Shown: in pieces, positions 37,295 to 45,916 of the stretch | Layout of the letters: every line of letters starts with the position of its first letter | Numbering within the stretch: position 1 is the stretch's first letter | Assembly: GCF_040371945.1 (NCBI RefSeq) | Contig: NZ_BAABWS010000001.1 | Location: forward strand, 1,302,001 to 1,366,000 | From: Litorivita sp040371945 | Lineage (GTDB): Bacteria; Pseudomonadota; Alphaproteobacteria; Rhodobacterales; Rhodobacteraceae | Reading direction: 5' to 3' | DNA length: 64,000 nt | Translations under genes and position numbers: made by a program | Notes under the pieces: generated by a model | What the model saw: the letters and a program-made list of their open reading frames with translations, nothing else | The model's database searches: none | Told to the model about the DNA's origin: nothing

Positions 37295-38376
37295 GACTGT
37301 GTCTCCATAAATTGTCCGACCGCATGGGCCACGCGGCGGCACGACGCCTCATCGCCAATGGTGATGCGCAGGCAGTGAGGCAATTTATAGCCCTTGGTCG
37401 CCCGCACTATCAGCCCCTGCGCATTGAGATGCGCATTGCAGGCCTCGGCCTGCGCCGCGTCGCGAAACCGCGCCAGAATGAAATTGGCCGAAGACGCATC
37501 GGACGCCACGCCGACATCGTCCAAAGCCTTGGCCAACCACCCGCGCAGCCGCGCGTTCTCGGCGCGGCATTTCTCGGCATAGGCGCGATCACGCACCGCC
37601 GCCTCGGCGGTCACCAAAGCGGGCTGGCTCAAATTGAACGGCCCGCGGATACGGTTGAGCACATCGATGATCTCGCGCGGCCCGTATCCCCAACCGACGC
37701 GCAGCCCGCCCAGCCCGTAAAGCTTGGAAAACGTCCGCGTCATCACCACATTGGGCCGCGCGCTGGCCAAAGCCGCGCCGCCGTCATAGTCCTGCGCATA
37801 TTCCGCATAGGCGCTGTCGATCACCAAAATCGCATGCGCGGGCACCCCGTCGGCCAAACGGGTCAATTCCGCCTCGCTCAGCATCGTGCCGGTGGGATTG
37901 GCCGGATTGGCAATAAACACCAGCCGCGTGCGCGCCGTGCAGCCCGCCAAAATCGCATCCACATCGACCACGCGCTCGCGCTCGGGCACCTCCACGGGCG
38001 TCGCCCCCGCCGCCAAGGCCGAAATGCGATACATCGAAAACCCGTGCTCGGTGTGGATCACCTCATCGCCCGCGCCCGCATAGCACTGGCACAAAAAGTG
38101 GATCACCTCATCCGAGCCGACGCCGCAGATAATCCGCTCCGGATCAAGCCCGTGCACCTCGCCGATCGCCCCGCGCAAGGCGGCATGATCGGTGCTCGGA
38201 TAGCGGTGCAGATCATAAGAGGCGCGGCGAAATGCCTCGATCGCCGCCTCGGAGGCGCCAAAAGGATTTTCGTTCGAGCTGAGCTTGACCACCTGCTCGA
38301 CACCCTCGATTTTCGAGGCCCCCGATTGGTAAAGCTCGATCTCCATAATGCCGGATTGCGGCGTAATCTGCGTCAT
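37291..38376 (-). CDS. hisC: histidinol-phosphate / aromatic aminotransferase
   Basis: A 361-residue class I/II PLP enzyme. The PLP lysine is Lys218 in TRTFSKLYGLGG, with IANPANPTGT near 155 and the N-terminal KLSSNENPFG. AGGAGAG precedes the ATG at 38376. HisC family members accept histidinol phosphate and often phenylpyruvate or hydroxyphenylpyruvate. Coupling to tyrC argues for use in tyrosine/phenylalanine synthesis, perhaps besides histidine. Confidence 0.93.
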   Translation of the reverse strand: MTQITPQSGIMEIELYQSGASKIEGVEQVVKLSSNENPFGASEAAIEAFRRASYDLHRYPSTDHAALRGAIGEVHGLDPERIICGVGSDEVIHFLCQCYAGAGDEVIHTEHGFSMYRISALAAGATPVEVPERERVVDVDAILAGCTARTRLVFIANPANPTGTMLSEAELTRLADGVPAHAILVIDSAYAEYAQDYDGGAALASARPNVVMTRTFSKLYGLGGLRVGWGYGPREIIDVLNRIRGPFNLSQPALVTAEAAVRDRAYAEKCRAENARLRGWLAKALDDVGVASDASSANFILARFRDAAQAEACNAHLNAQGLIVRATKGYKLPHCLRITIGDEASCRRVAHAVGQFMETQS

Positions 38377-38493
38377 CGTTAATCTCTCCTGCAAACCTCT
38401 TATCCGCGCATCCGCCCCAAGGGAAGAATGAACCCCGCAATAGTTGCCCTACGCGGCATTTCGCCCCCATCACGGCGCAGCAAACCCGCCCGC

Positions 38494-38528
38494 TTTGCCG
38501 GCTCTTCAAATATCCCCGCCGCAGGCTC
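38494..38528 (+). repeat. dispersed intergenic repeat, copy C
   Basis: Reads TTTGCCGGCTC, then CAAATATCCCCGCCGCAGGC. It is the most divergent of four copies and lies between hss and hisC, here opposite to the direction of the genes. Nothing else is evident in the 246-bp gap 38377-38622. Confidence 0.75.
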
Positions 38529-38622
38529 GGAGCGGCGCAAAACAAACGCGGCCCGCCGCAGCGCCGCCAGTCCCCGCCGCGCGCTGCGCCGTACGCCCTC
38601 ATGCGCTTAGGCCCTCAGGCCC

Positions 38623-40038
38623 TCAGGTCGCCAGAACATTGCGAAACTGCCACGGATCGCTTTCGTCGATGTCTTCGGGGAAATGCTCCCAACGGTCCTG
38701 CAACGGCGTCCAATCGGTATAATGCGCCTCGACAGGGCCAAGATACGGCCGCTGCACCTCAAGGCATCGCGCGTGATCCATTTCGTCGGCCTCCACGATC
38801 CCCGCTTGCGGGTTCTCGAGCGCCCAAACCATACCGGCCAGAACCGCCGATGTGACCTGTAGCCCCGTGGCGTTCTGATAGGGCGCCAGGTCGCGCGCCT
38901 CGGCATTGCTGAGCCGCGATCCATACCACAGCGCGTTTTTCGCGTGCCCGTAAAGCAGCACGCCCAATTCATCGATGCCCTCGACGATTTCATCCTCGGC
39001 CAGAATGTGATGCACCTGCTGCTGGCGGCCCGATCCGAACATCTCATGCAAGGACAAAACCGCATCATCGCAGGGGTGATAGGCATAGTGGCAGGTCGGC
39101 CGGTAGGCCGGTGCCTCGGGCGCGCCGACAGTGTAGTAATCCGAGATCGAGATCGCCTCGTTATGGGTCACCAGATAGCCGAACTGCGGCCCCGGTGTCG
39201 GGCACCACGTATGCACCCGCGTGATCGCGCCCGGGCGTTCGAACCAGATCCCCGCACGGCATCCGGTCTCATGCGAATGCGCCGTTTCGGGCATCCATGT
39301 CTCATGGGTGCCCCATCCCAATTCGGCAGGCTGGAAGCCCTCGGCGATGAAGCCTTCGACCGACCACGTGTTCACGAAGACGCCGCGCGGGCGCGGGGTG
39401 CGGCGCGCTTGGGTGTCGCGCTCGGCGATATGCACGCCCTTGACCCCGAGGCCCTGCATCAGCGCCGCCCATCCGGCGCGATCTTGCGGCACCTGCGCAT
39501 CGGCCCCCGTATCGCGCGCCAGTTGCAACAATGCCTCCTTGACGAACCAGCTCACCATCCCCGGATTGGCGCCGCAGCACGACACCGCCGTCGTCCCGCC
39601 CGGATTGGCGGCTTTCTCGTCGCGCACCGTCTGGCGCAGCGCGTAATTGGTGCGCTCGGCATTCTCGGCCGTGTCGAAATAGAACCCCGCCCAAGGCTCC
39701 ACCACCGTATCGATATAAAGCACCCCCATCTCGCGGCACAGCTTCATGATATCGAGCGAGGAGGTATCGACGCTCAGGTTCACGCAAAACCCTTTGCCGC
39801 CCGCGAACAGCGCGCCCAGAACCTCGCGGTAATTCTCCGGCGTCAGGGCCACCTGTTCGTGGCGGATGCCGCGTTGGCGCAAGAACGTCGCCCCCGCATC
39901 CGACGGATCGATCACGCACATCTGTTTCGCGTCATAGTCGAAATGCCGCTCGATCAACGGCAAGGTGCCGCGCCCGATCGATCCAAAGCCGATCATCACA
40001 ACGGGGCCGTCAATACGGCCATAAACGGGATAGGTCAT
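38623..40038 (-). CDS. hss: homospermidine synthase
   Basis: A 471-residue NAD-dependent enzyme that joins two putrescine units, or spermidine and putrescine, to make sym-homospermidine. The Rossmann loop GFGSIGRG is at residues 16-23. The conserved VVEPWAGFYFDT, CGANPGMVSWFVKEAL and NTWSVEGFIAEG segments follow. Homospermidine is a common polyamine in alphaproteobacteria. AGGAGC stands six bases before the ATG at 40038. It follows rpsD after a terminator. Confidence 0.94.
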   Translation of the reverse strand: MTYPVYGRIDGPVVMIGFGSIGRGTLPLIERHFDYDAKQMCVIDPSDAGATFLRQRGIRHEQVALTPENYREVLGALFAGGKGFCVNLSVDTSSLDIMKLCREMGVLYIDTVVEPWAGFYFDTAENAERTNYALRQTVRDEKAANPGGTTAVSCCGANPGMVSWFVKEALLQLARDTGADAQVPQDRAGWAALMQGLGVKGVHIAERDTQARRTPRPRGVFVNTWSVEGFIAEGFQPAELGWGTHETWMPETAHSHETGCRAGIWFERPGAITRVHTWCPTPGPQFGYLVTHNEAISISDYYTVGAPEAPAYRPTCHYAYHPCDDAVLSLHEMFGSGRQQQVHHILAEDEIVEGIDELGVLLYGHAKNALWYGSRLSNAEARDLAPYQNATGLQVTSAVLAGMVWALENPQAGIVEADEMDHARCLEVQRPYLGPVEAHYTDWTPLQDRWEHFPEDIDESDPWQFRNVLAT

Positions 40039-40140
40039 GGGGCGCTCCTGCGGGCTGCGGGCCGCATCGGCCCGTGAAAAGACATGCGCGTCATAACGGG
40101 ACGCATAGGCGCGGGGCAAAGAAAATCCGCCCGCCACAAA

Positions 40141-40172
40141 GAAAAAGGGCCGCTCCTTTCGGTGCGGCCCTT
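40141..40172 (-). terminator. rpsD terminator
   Basis: On the minus strand AAGGGCCGC pairs with GCGGCCCTT over a ten-base loop, followed by TTTCTTTG. It lies about 25 bp after rpsD. Confidence 0.9.
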
Positions 40173-40194
40173 CCTCGACTGGATCGGCGCAGGC

Positions 40195-40815
40195 TTAGTT
40201 CTGCGCGTAGAATTCGATCACGAGGTTCGGCTCCATCATCACCGGATAGGGCACATCCCCCAAACCAGGAGTGCGCACGAAGGTCGCTTTCATTTTCGAA
40301 TGGTCCGCTTCGATGTAATCGGGCACATCGCGCTCGGCCAATTGGGTGGCCTCGATGACAACGGCGATCTGCTTGGAGCGCTCGCGCACTTCGATCACGT
40401 CACCCTCTTTCACACGGTAGGAGGGGATGTTGACGCGTTTGCCGTTCACGGTCACATGGCCGTGGTTCACGAACTGGCGCGCCGCAAAAACGGTGGCCAC
40501 GAATTTCGCGCGGTAAACAACGGCGTCGAGACGGCGCTCGAGCAGACCGATCAGGTTCTCACCGGTGTCGCCTTTGACACGCTCGGCTTCGCCGTAGATG
40601 CGGCGGAACTGCTTTTCGGTCAGATCGCCGTAATACCCTTTGAGCTTTTGCTTGGCGCGCAGCTGCAGACCGAAGTCCGACAATTTACCCTTGCGGCGCT
40701 GGCCGTGCTGACCGGGGCCATATTCGCGGCGGTTGACCGGCGATTTTGCGCGGCCCCAGATGTTTTCGCCCATGCGGCGATCGATTTTATACTTGGCAGA
40801 CGTGCGTTTGGTCAC
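40195..40815 (-). CDS. rpsD: 30S ribosomal protein S4
   Basis: The 206-residue small-subunit assembly protein. It opens TKRTSAKYKIDRRMGENIWG, has the alphaproteobacterial SPVNRREYGPGQHGQRRKGK, and the S4 RNA-binding domain from about residue 95 (RLDAVVYRAKF, HGHVTVNGKRVNIPSYRV). It is a zinc-free form with no cysteine cluster. The GTG at 40815 is set by AAAGGAT 8 nt upstream. It stands alone, not in the alpha operon. Confidence 0.98.
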   Translation of the reverse strand: MTKRTSAKYKIDRRMGENIWGRAKSPVNRREYGPGQHGQRRKGKLSDFGLQLRAKQKLKGYYGDLTEKQFRRIYGEAERVKGDTGENLIGLLERRLDAVVYRAKFVATVFAARQFVNHGHVTVNGKRVNIPSYRVKEGDVIEVRERSKQIAVVIEATQLAERDVPDYIEADHSKMKATFVRTPGLGDVPYPVMMEPNLVIEFYAQN

Positions 40816-41009
40816 GGCTGATATCCTTTCGGTTTGGACCCGCTGCAAAATGCGGCGGATGGAAAGGGCGTTGTCCTCTGGCCGAAGCCCGACAGGCATC
40901 CCCTTGCGGGGGCCACCAACACCAATGAAAGCGCGCTTATACAGCCGCGCGAGGGCGTGTCAACAGATTCCCGCGCCTCAATGCGGCGGCCCGCGCAGCA
41001 CAGGGTAAA

Positions 41010-42074
41010 TCAGGCCGCGTCATGCCCCATAATCGCCGCCTCGGAGGCGCTCAGGTTGCGGCGCGCAAAATCGCCGTAGCTTTGCGCATCTTGCTCCAGC
41101 TGCGGCAGATGTTCGAGCAAACGCCGACGGTCGTCAGGGCTCAGCGTGCCCAGCGCCGCATTGGCCGGATGGAAGCTTTCGGTTTCGACCCCATTGGCCC
41201 AAACGATCTGATGCGAGGGCAGCAGCAGATGCACATAGGTCACCTGACGCACCTTCAAATCCACCACGATATTGGACCCGTTGACCAGATCACGCGCCGC
41301 GACCAACACTTCGGAGGTGTTGAACAGCGCCCGCGCCTCGTCGCCCTTGATCAACATCCGGTGCTCGGGCGAGACCAAAAGCTCGGCATCGGGGCGCTCG
41401 ACGCCCAAAGCGCCGGTGCGGATCCGGATCGGGCGCAGCTTGGGCATCGCAAAGAGCCGCGCGCCGCTCATCCGGCGCGATCCGGTCCATTGGATTTCCT
41501 GCGCGCCGCTGTCCTTGGTCAAAACCTTGTCGCCCTCGCGCAGCTCTTCGACCGCGCGCAGCCCGTCCTCGCAGCGGATCATCGTGCCAGGGGTAAAGCA
41601 AATCACCCCGCCGTCACCCGCCGATGCGCTTTGCTGCGCGGCGATATCCAGCGTGTGATGCACCACCCAAAGATCGACGCCCTTGGGGGGCAATTCATTG
41701 AGAAACATGAGCAAAGGCGCCGCACCGCCGCCGACCTCGATCAAGGTCACCGTATAGGTTTTTGCCCCGTCGGTGACCACGAAACTGCTGTCTGCAAGGG
41801 GGGCGGCGTAATCGGCCTCGCCCATCGGGGCACTGCGCGCCACGGCGCTGCCCACGAGGCGGCGCACCATACGCGCCGCGCGTTTGCGAAGATCTGCTTC
41901 GCCATCCGCCTGTTCAAGCCGCATCACATCGTTTGGTCCGTCCACCCGCACAGCGTCCCCGTGCCAAGACCACGCCGCGCCCACGTTCAACGCCTGAAGG
42001 GGCGGGGCGGATAAACCGTCGACTTCCGTCTGCGACAAGGAGATGACGAACGTGCCTCGAAAGCCCGTTTTCAT
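41010..42074 (-). CDS. Hint-domain protein
   Basis: A 354-residue protein. The first 150 residues form an unrecognised domain. A Hint (hedgehog/intein) module starts with Cys159 in CFTPGTMI, followed by EELREGDKVLTKDSG and the block VSPEHRMLIKG near 235 and HLLLPSHQIVWANGVETESF near 290. In inteins and hedgehog proteins such modules carry out N-S acyl shift and self-cleavage. Rhodobacteraceae have many stand-alone Hint proteins, often linked to secreted RTX proteins. Here there are no calcium repeats and no C-terminal extein signature, so splicing is unlikely. The role is unknown. Confidence 0.82.
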   Translation of the reverse strand: MKTGFRGTFVISLSQTEVDGLSAPPLQALNVGAAWSWHGDAVRVDGPNDVMRLEQADGEADLRKRAARMVRRLVGSAVARSAPMGEADYAAPLADSSFVVTDGAKTYTVTLIEVGGGAAPLLMFLNELPPKGVDLWVVHHTLDIAAQQSASAGDGGVICFTPGTMIRCEDGLRAVEELREGDKVLTKDSGAQEIQWTGSRRMSGARLFAMPKLRPIRIRTGALGVERPDAELLVSPEHRMLIKGDEARALFNTSEVLVAARDLVNGSNIVVDLKVRQVTYVHLLLPSHQIVWANGVETESFHPANAALGTLSPDDRRRLLEHLPQLEQDAQSYGDFARRNLSASEAAIMGHDAA

Positions 42075-42190
42075 ACCTGTCTACTGCCTCGTTTTTATTT
42101 TTTATTAAGCAATCGTTAACAGAGACAATTGCCCCTGCAAACCCTTGTCTTCACGTCAAAGATGCGAAGAGTTGCAACTGTGGCAGAAAA

Positions 42191-43201
42191 TCAAAAGTCG
42201 AGGTTGAGCCGCAGCGAGCCGAGAACCTGCCCCTCGCCCTGCCCGACGAATTCCTCGCCCAGATAGGTCAGCCCGTAAAACACGCTGCTGCTTTCGCCTT
42301 GCCAATGCACGCCAAAGCGGGCACGCGAGCGCGCATCGCTGAGCGCATAGCCGCGGCTTTCGGGCAGGAAAATGCTGCTGTCGACGGCGGCCATATCGGC
42401 CCCGAGGACAAAGCTATAGCCGGTCTCGCCGTTCTCGGTGGTGCGGTAGCGTTGGCCACTGACCGGATCGCGCACCAGCAATTCGCCCATGCCCACCGAT
42501 CCGATGGTCATATCCGCGCCCACGCGCAGCAAGGTCTCGGCCCCCGCGCGCGCCTCGACAAAGGGGCGCAATTGCGCGCCGCCAAGGCTCAGATCGCGCC
42601 CCGCCTCGAACACCAATGTCGGATGGATGCCGTCGCCGATCTGCGCATCGCGCACCGCCGCCGAGGCCGCGCCGCGTCCCAAAAGATCGTGCAGGCCGGT
42701 TTGAAACCCGTCCAGCCCCGTCTGTTTGCCCGTCACCACCAGATCGGCGCCAAGGGCAAATTCGGTCTGGCCGCGCGCAAAATGCGTATGCGCCCCCAAA
42801 GACAGCGCCCCCGCAAAGGGCCGATCCCCTGCGGCGGGGCTGCTCAAATTGTCGGGGGCCATGATCTCGCCGGAAAAGCGCAATTCGATCACCTCGCCCA
42901 TCTGCGAGGGCAAGGCCCCCGCCCAAGGCGCGCGCGCATAGATGCGGCTTGAGGCGACCGATCCGGTGCGCCAGCGGTCCTGCCCGTCGCCAAGCAGATC
43001 ATTGGTCACCAAACGCCCATAGCCGATTTTGAAAAACCCGCCCTTGGCGATATCGCCCTCGACGCCGGCGGCCTGCGGCGCAACCTCGCCATCGGCGGGC
43101 ACATCCGCCTCGCTACCGGCCCGAAGAGGGGCGGCAAACAGCGCGGCGCAGACCGCGGCGGCCAGAGTTGCAGCATGGAACGGCGAGGAGAATCGGGGCA
43201 T
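42191..43201 (-). CDS. LpxR-like lipid A deacylase
   Basis: A 336-residue outer-membrane beta-barrel protein of the LpxR (DUF2219) type, which removes the 3'-acyloxyacyl group of lipid A. A signal peptide (residues 9-28) precedes NDLLGDGQDRWRTGS near 67-81, with the Asn67-Asp68 pair typical of the active site. FQTGLHDLLG supplies a candidate catalytic histidine. Alternating strands continue to the C-terminal LRLNLDF, which ends in Phe as outer-membrane barrels do. The ATG at 43201 has only a weak GGACC upstream. Confidence 0.85.
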   Translation of the reverse strand: MPRFSSPFHAATLAAAVCAALFAAPLRAGSEADVPADGEVAPQAAGVEGDIAKGGFFKIGYGRLVTNDLLGDGQDRWRTGSVASSRIYARAPWAGALPSQMGEVIELRFSGEIMAPDNLSSPAAGDRPFAGALSLGAHTHFARGQTEFALGADLVVTGKQTGLDGFQTGLHDLLGRGAASAAVRDAQIGDGIHPTLVFEAGRDLSLGGAQLRPFVEARAGAETLLRVGADMTIGSVGMGELLVRDPVSGQRYRTTENGETGYSFVLGADMAAVDSSIFLPESRGYALSDARSRARFGVHWQGESSSVFYGLTYLGEEFVGQGEGQVLGSLRLNLDF

Positions 43202-43441
43202 GCGTATCGGGTCCAAATCGGGCAAGGCAGTTACCCTGACCCTAGCCAAAGCGCCCGCGCCGCGCCACCGCCCGCAGCCGCGCGCGCGCATAAACCCCCA
43301 AAGGTGCGGCGAAATTGCAGCAAAGCCCGCCCCGCCCCCCCGTATTTCCCCAGCTTGCCAAAGCGGATATTTGGGCGCAGGGTCTACCCCAAATCGCGCC
43401 CCGCGCGCCCTCTCTCACCTCGCATTCTACGGAGCCGCTTC

Positions 43442-44839
43442 ATGGACAGCACCCTGCATGGCAATGACATCGAAAAAATCGTCTCGGCCGACCGCGCCCA
43501 CGTCTGGCATCACCTGACCCAACATAAACCTTTTGAAACCGGCGCGCCGCGCATCATCACCGAAGGGCGCGGCATGCGCGTTTGGGACCAGAACGGCAAG
43601 GAATACCTCGATGCGGTGTCGGGCGGCGTCTGGACCGTCAATGTCGGCTACGGGCGCGAACGCATCGCCGATGCGGTGCGCGACCAATTGGTGCAGCTGA
43701 ACTATTTCGCCGGTGCCGCCGGATCGATCCCTGGCGCGCTGTTTGCCGAAAAGCTGCTCACCAAAATGCCGGGGATGAGCCGGATGTATTATTGCAATTC
43801 GGGCTCGGAGGCCAATGAGAAGGCCTTTAAAATGGTCCGCCAGATCGCCCATAAGAAATACGGCGGCACCAAGCATAAAATCCTCTACCGCGCGCGCGAC
43901 TATCACGGCACGACCATCGGTTGCCTGTCGGCGGGCGGGCAACAAGAGCGCAACGCCCAATACGGCCCCTTTGCCCCGGGGTTTGTCGAAGTCCCCCATT
44001 GCCTTGAGTATCACAAGGAGGACCAAGACCTCGGCCATCTGTCGGGCGCCGATTACGGCCGCGCCGCCGCCGATGCGATCGAGGCGGTGATCTTGCGCGA
44101 AGGGCCCGAAACCGTTGGCGCGCTTTGCCTTGAGCCGGTCACCGCAGGCGGCGGCGTCATCGTCCCGCCCGAAGGCTATTGGGCGCGCGTGCAGGAGATT
44201 TGCCGCAAATACGACATCCTTTTGCATATCGACGAAGTGGTCTGCGGCGTCGGGCGCACGGGCACATGGTTCGGCTATCAACACTACGGGATCGAGCCGG
44301 ATTTCGTCACCATGGCCAAGGGCGTGGCCTCGGGCTATGCCGCCATCGCCTGCCTTGTCACCACCGAAGAGGTGTTTGACATGTTCAAGGCGCAGCCCGA
44401 CGATCCGCTCGATTACTTCCGCGATATCTCGACCTTTGGCGGCTGCACGGCGGGGCCGACGGCGGCTTTGGTCAATATGGATATCATCGAAGAGGAGGGC
44501 CTGCTCGACAACACCACCGCGATGGGCGCGCGCCTGATGGGCAACCTTTCGGCGCTGGCCGAAAAACACGAGGTGATCGGCGATGTGCGCGGCGCGGGAT
44601 TGTTCTGCGGCGCCGAATTGGTCAGCGACCGCACCGCCAAAACCCCCGTCGATGAAAAGCTCGCCGCCAAAGTCGTCGCCGAATGCGGGGCGCAGGGCGT
44701 GATCATCGGCGCGACCAACCGCTCGGTGCCTGGCTATAACAACACGCTGTGCTTCTCGCCCGCGCTGATCGCGACCGAGCAAGACATCGACGCCATCACC
44801 GGCGCGGTCGACGCCGCGCTCACCCGCGTCTTTGGCTAG
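43442..44839 (+). CDS. class III aminotransferase, taurine-pyruvate type
   Basis: A 465-residue omega-aminotransferase. The PLP lysine is Lys293 (MAKGVASGYAAIA), with Asp264 (HIDEVVCGVGRTG) and YCNSGSEANEKAFK near 117-130. It resembles, from memory, taurine:pyruvate aminotransferases of Rhodobacteraceae, which give sulfoacetaldehyde and alanine. The sulfoacetaldehyde acetyltransferase (xsc) and taurine transporter are not in the window, so the substrate is not fixed. GGAG precedes the ATG. A strong terminator follows. Confidence 0.85.
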   Translation: MDSTLHGNDIEKIVSADRAHVWHHLTQHKPFETGAPRIITEGRGMRVWDQNGKEYLDAVSGGVWTVNVGYGRERIADAVRDQLVQLNYFAGAAGSIPGALFAEKLLTKMPGMSRMYYCNSGSEANEKAFKMVRQIAHKKYGGTKHKILYRARDYHGTTIGCLSAGGQQERNAQYGPFAPGFVEVPHCLEYHKEDQDLGHLSGADYGRAAADAIEAVILREGPETVGALCLEPVTAGGGVIVPPEGYWARVQEICRKYDILLHIDEVVCGVGRTGTWFGYQHYGIEPDFVTMAKGVASGYAAIACLVTTEEVFDMFKAQPDDPLDYFRDISTFGGCTAGPTAALVNMDIIEEEGLLDNTTAMGARLMGNLSALAEKHEVIGDVRGAGLFCGAELVSDRTAKTPVDEKLAAKVVAECGAQGVIIGATNRSVPGYNNTLCFSPALIATEQDIDAITGAVDAALTRVFG

Positions 44840-44874
44840 CCCTCTGGGGCGCAGGCCATCGGCAAAGGCAAACA

Positions 44875-44912
44875 AAAAACGGCGCTGCGCGGATCCCCGC
44901 AGCGCCGTTTTT
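44875..44912. terminator. bidirectional terminator after the aminotransferase
   Basis: AAAAACGGCGCTGCG (44875-44889) pairs perfectly with CGCAGCGCCGTTTTT (44898-44912). It serves the aminotransferase on the plus strand and the six-gene cluster on the minus strand. Confidence 0.92.
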
Positions 44913-44969
44913 GACATCCTGAGTCTGCCCTTCGATTTTACACTTCGATTTTACTGCGGCGCGGGCGCG

Positions 44970-45620
44970 CTATTTGCCGCGCCACGTCGAGAGCCAGCGC
45001 GAAAACCGCCCGCGTTTTTGGGCAATATTATCGCCCGCCGCTTCCCATCCGTCCTCGACATCCTCAAGCAAAGGGTCGATCGAACGCTCGCGAAACTGCA
45101 GCCAGATGCGCCGCACCATCAGCAAAAGCACCAAAAGCACCGCAAGGAAAATCGTGTTGAACCACGGCCATCCGGTGCCGACATCGGGGCCTGCCACGGG
45201 TTTGACCGCCACCGCATTGGGATAGATCGAGAAAAACTCGTTGCGCCAGCCGTAATGGGTGATCTTGACCCATGTCGGATTGCTCTTGGTCGAAATTTCA
45301 TCCCCCGCCTCGGCCTGCAGGTTCGAGCTGTCGAACTTGAAATAGGGCGGCCAGATCCATCCGGTGTCCTCATTGCGATAGACCATCACCTTGCCGTTCG
45401 GGCGCACCGTGTTGATCAGCCGGATATCGCGGGTGGTGCCATCGACATTGCCGCTGTCCGCTTGGGCGTAAAAGCGGCGGTTAAAGCCGGTGAAATCGGT
45501 GCGGATCACCTCGGTCGCGGTCACCCGCACGATGTCATGTTGCGGCAGGACATAGTGAAAGAACGCAAAGGTGATCAGCGCCAGAACCGCGTAGAAGATC
45601 CATTTCATATAATACAGCAT
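44970..45620 (-). CDS. DUF1523 membrane protein
   Basis: A 216-residue protein with an N-terminal membrane helix (WIFYAVLALITFAFFHYVL) and a second helix near 153-170 (WFNTIFLAVLLVLLLMV). Between them lies a periplasmic beta-rich domain (LPQHDIVRVTATEVIRTDF, then NEDTGWIWPPYFKFDSS and ITHYGWRN). This is the DUF1523 pattern. GAGG precedes the ATG at 45620. It is the last gene of the minus-strand cluster, 8 bp after a small membrane protein gene. The function is unknown; the cluster suggests an envelope partner of the AAA ATPase. Confidence 0.85.
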   Translation of the reverse strand: MLYYMKWIFYAVLALITFAFFHYVLPQHDIVRVTATEVIRTDFTGFNRRFYAQADSGNVDGTTRDIRLINTVRPNGKVMVYRNEDTGWIWPPYFKFDSSNLQAEAGDEISTKSNPTWVKITHYGWRNEFFSIYPNAVAVKPVAGPDVGTGWPWFNTIFLAVLLVLLLMVRRIWLQFRERSIDPLLEDVEDGWEAAGDNIAQKRGRFSRWLSTWRGK

Positions 45621-45628
45621 ATCCAGCC

Positions 45629-45916
45629 TCAGGAAAAATTATTCAAATAGATCAAGACGATCACCGCCAAGACCGGCAGCACAAAGATCAACCAGATCAA
45701 TTTTTTGCGCAGCGACCCCTCATAGGCCGCCATGCCCTCTTCGATATAGGCCCTGCGCGCCGGATCGTCAGCCCCCAAGGGCGCGTTTTCATGCGCCGCG
45801 TCCCAGCGTTTCTCCAGTTTCTCGCGCCGCACAGAGCGCGAATAAAGCGAGACGATGAAATAGATCGCCGTCAATCCGATGGCGCCCAAAAGCGCCAGCC
45901 GCGCAAATCCCATCAT
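45629..45916 (-). CDS. small two-helix membrane protein
   Basis: A 95-residue protein with membrane helices at residues 5-23 (ARLALLGAIGLTAIYFIVS) and 72-91 (LIWLIFVLPVLAVIVLIYL), joined by a charged loop of about 45 residues (KLEKRWDAAHENA). AAGGAG stands 8 nt before the ATG at 45916. Its start overlaps the stop of the preceding gene (ATGA), so the two are translated together. I do not recognise a characterised family. Confidence 0.75.
   Translation of the reverse strand: MMGFARLALLGAIGLTAIYFIVSLYSRSVRREKLEKRWDAAHENAPLGADDPARRAYIEEGMAAYEGSLRKKLIWLIFVLPVLAVIVLIYLNNFS

Noticed and set aside
41010..42074. Intein in a host protein
   Set aside because: No C-terminal His-Asn and no recognisable extein on either side; a stand-alone Hint protein fits better.
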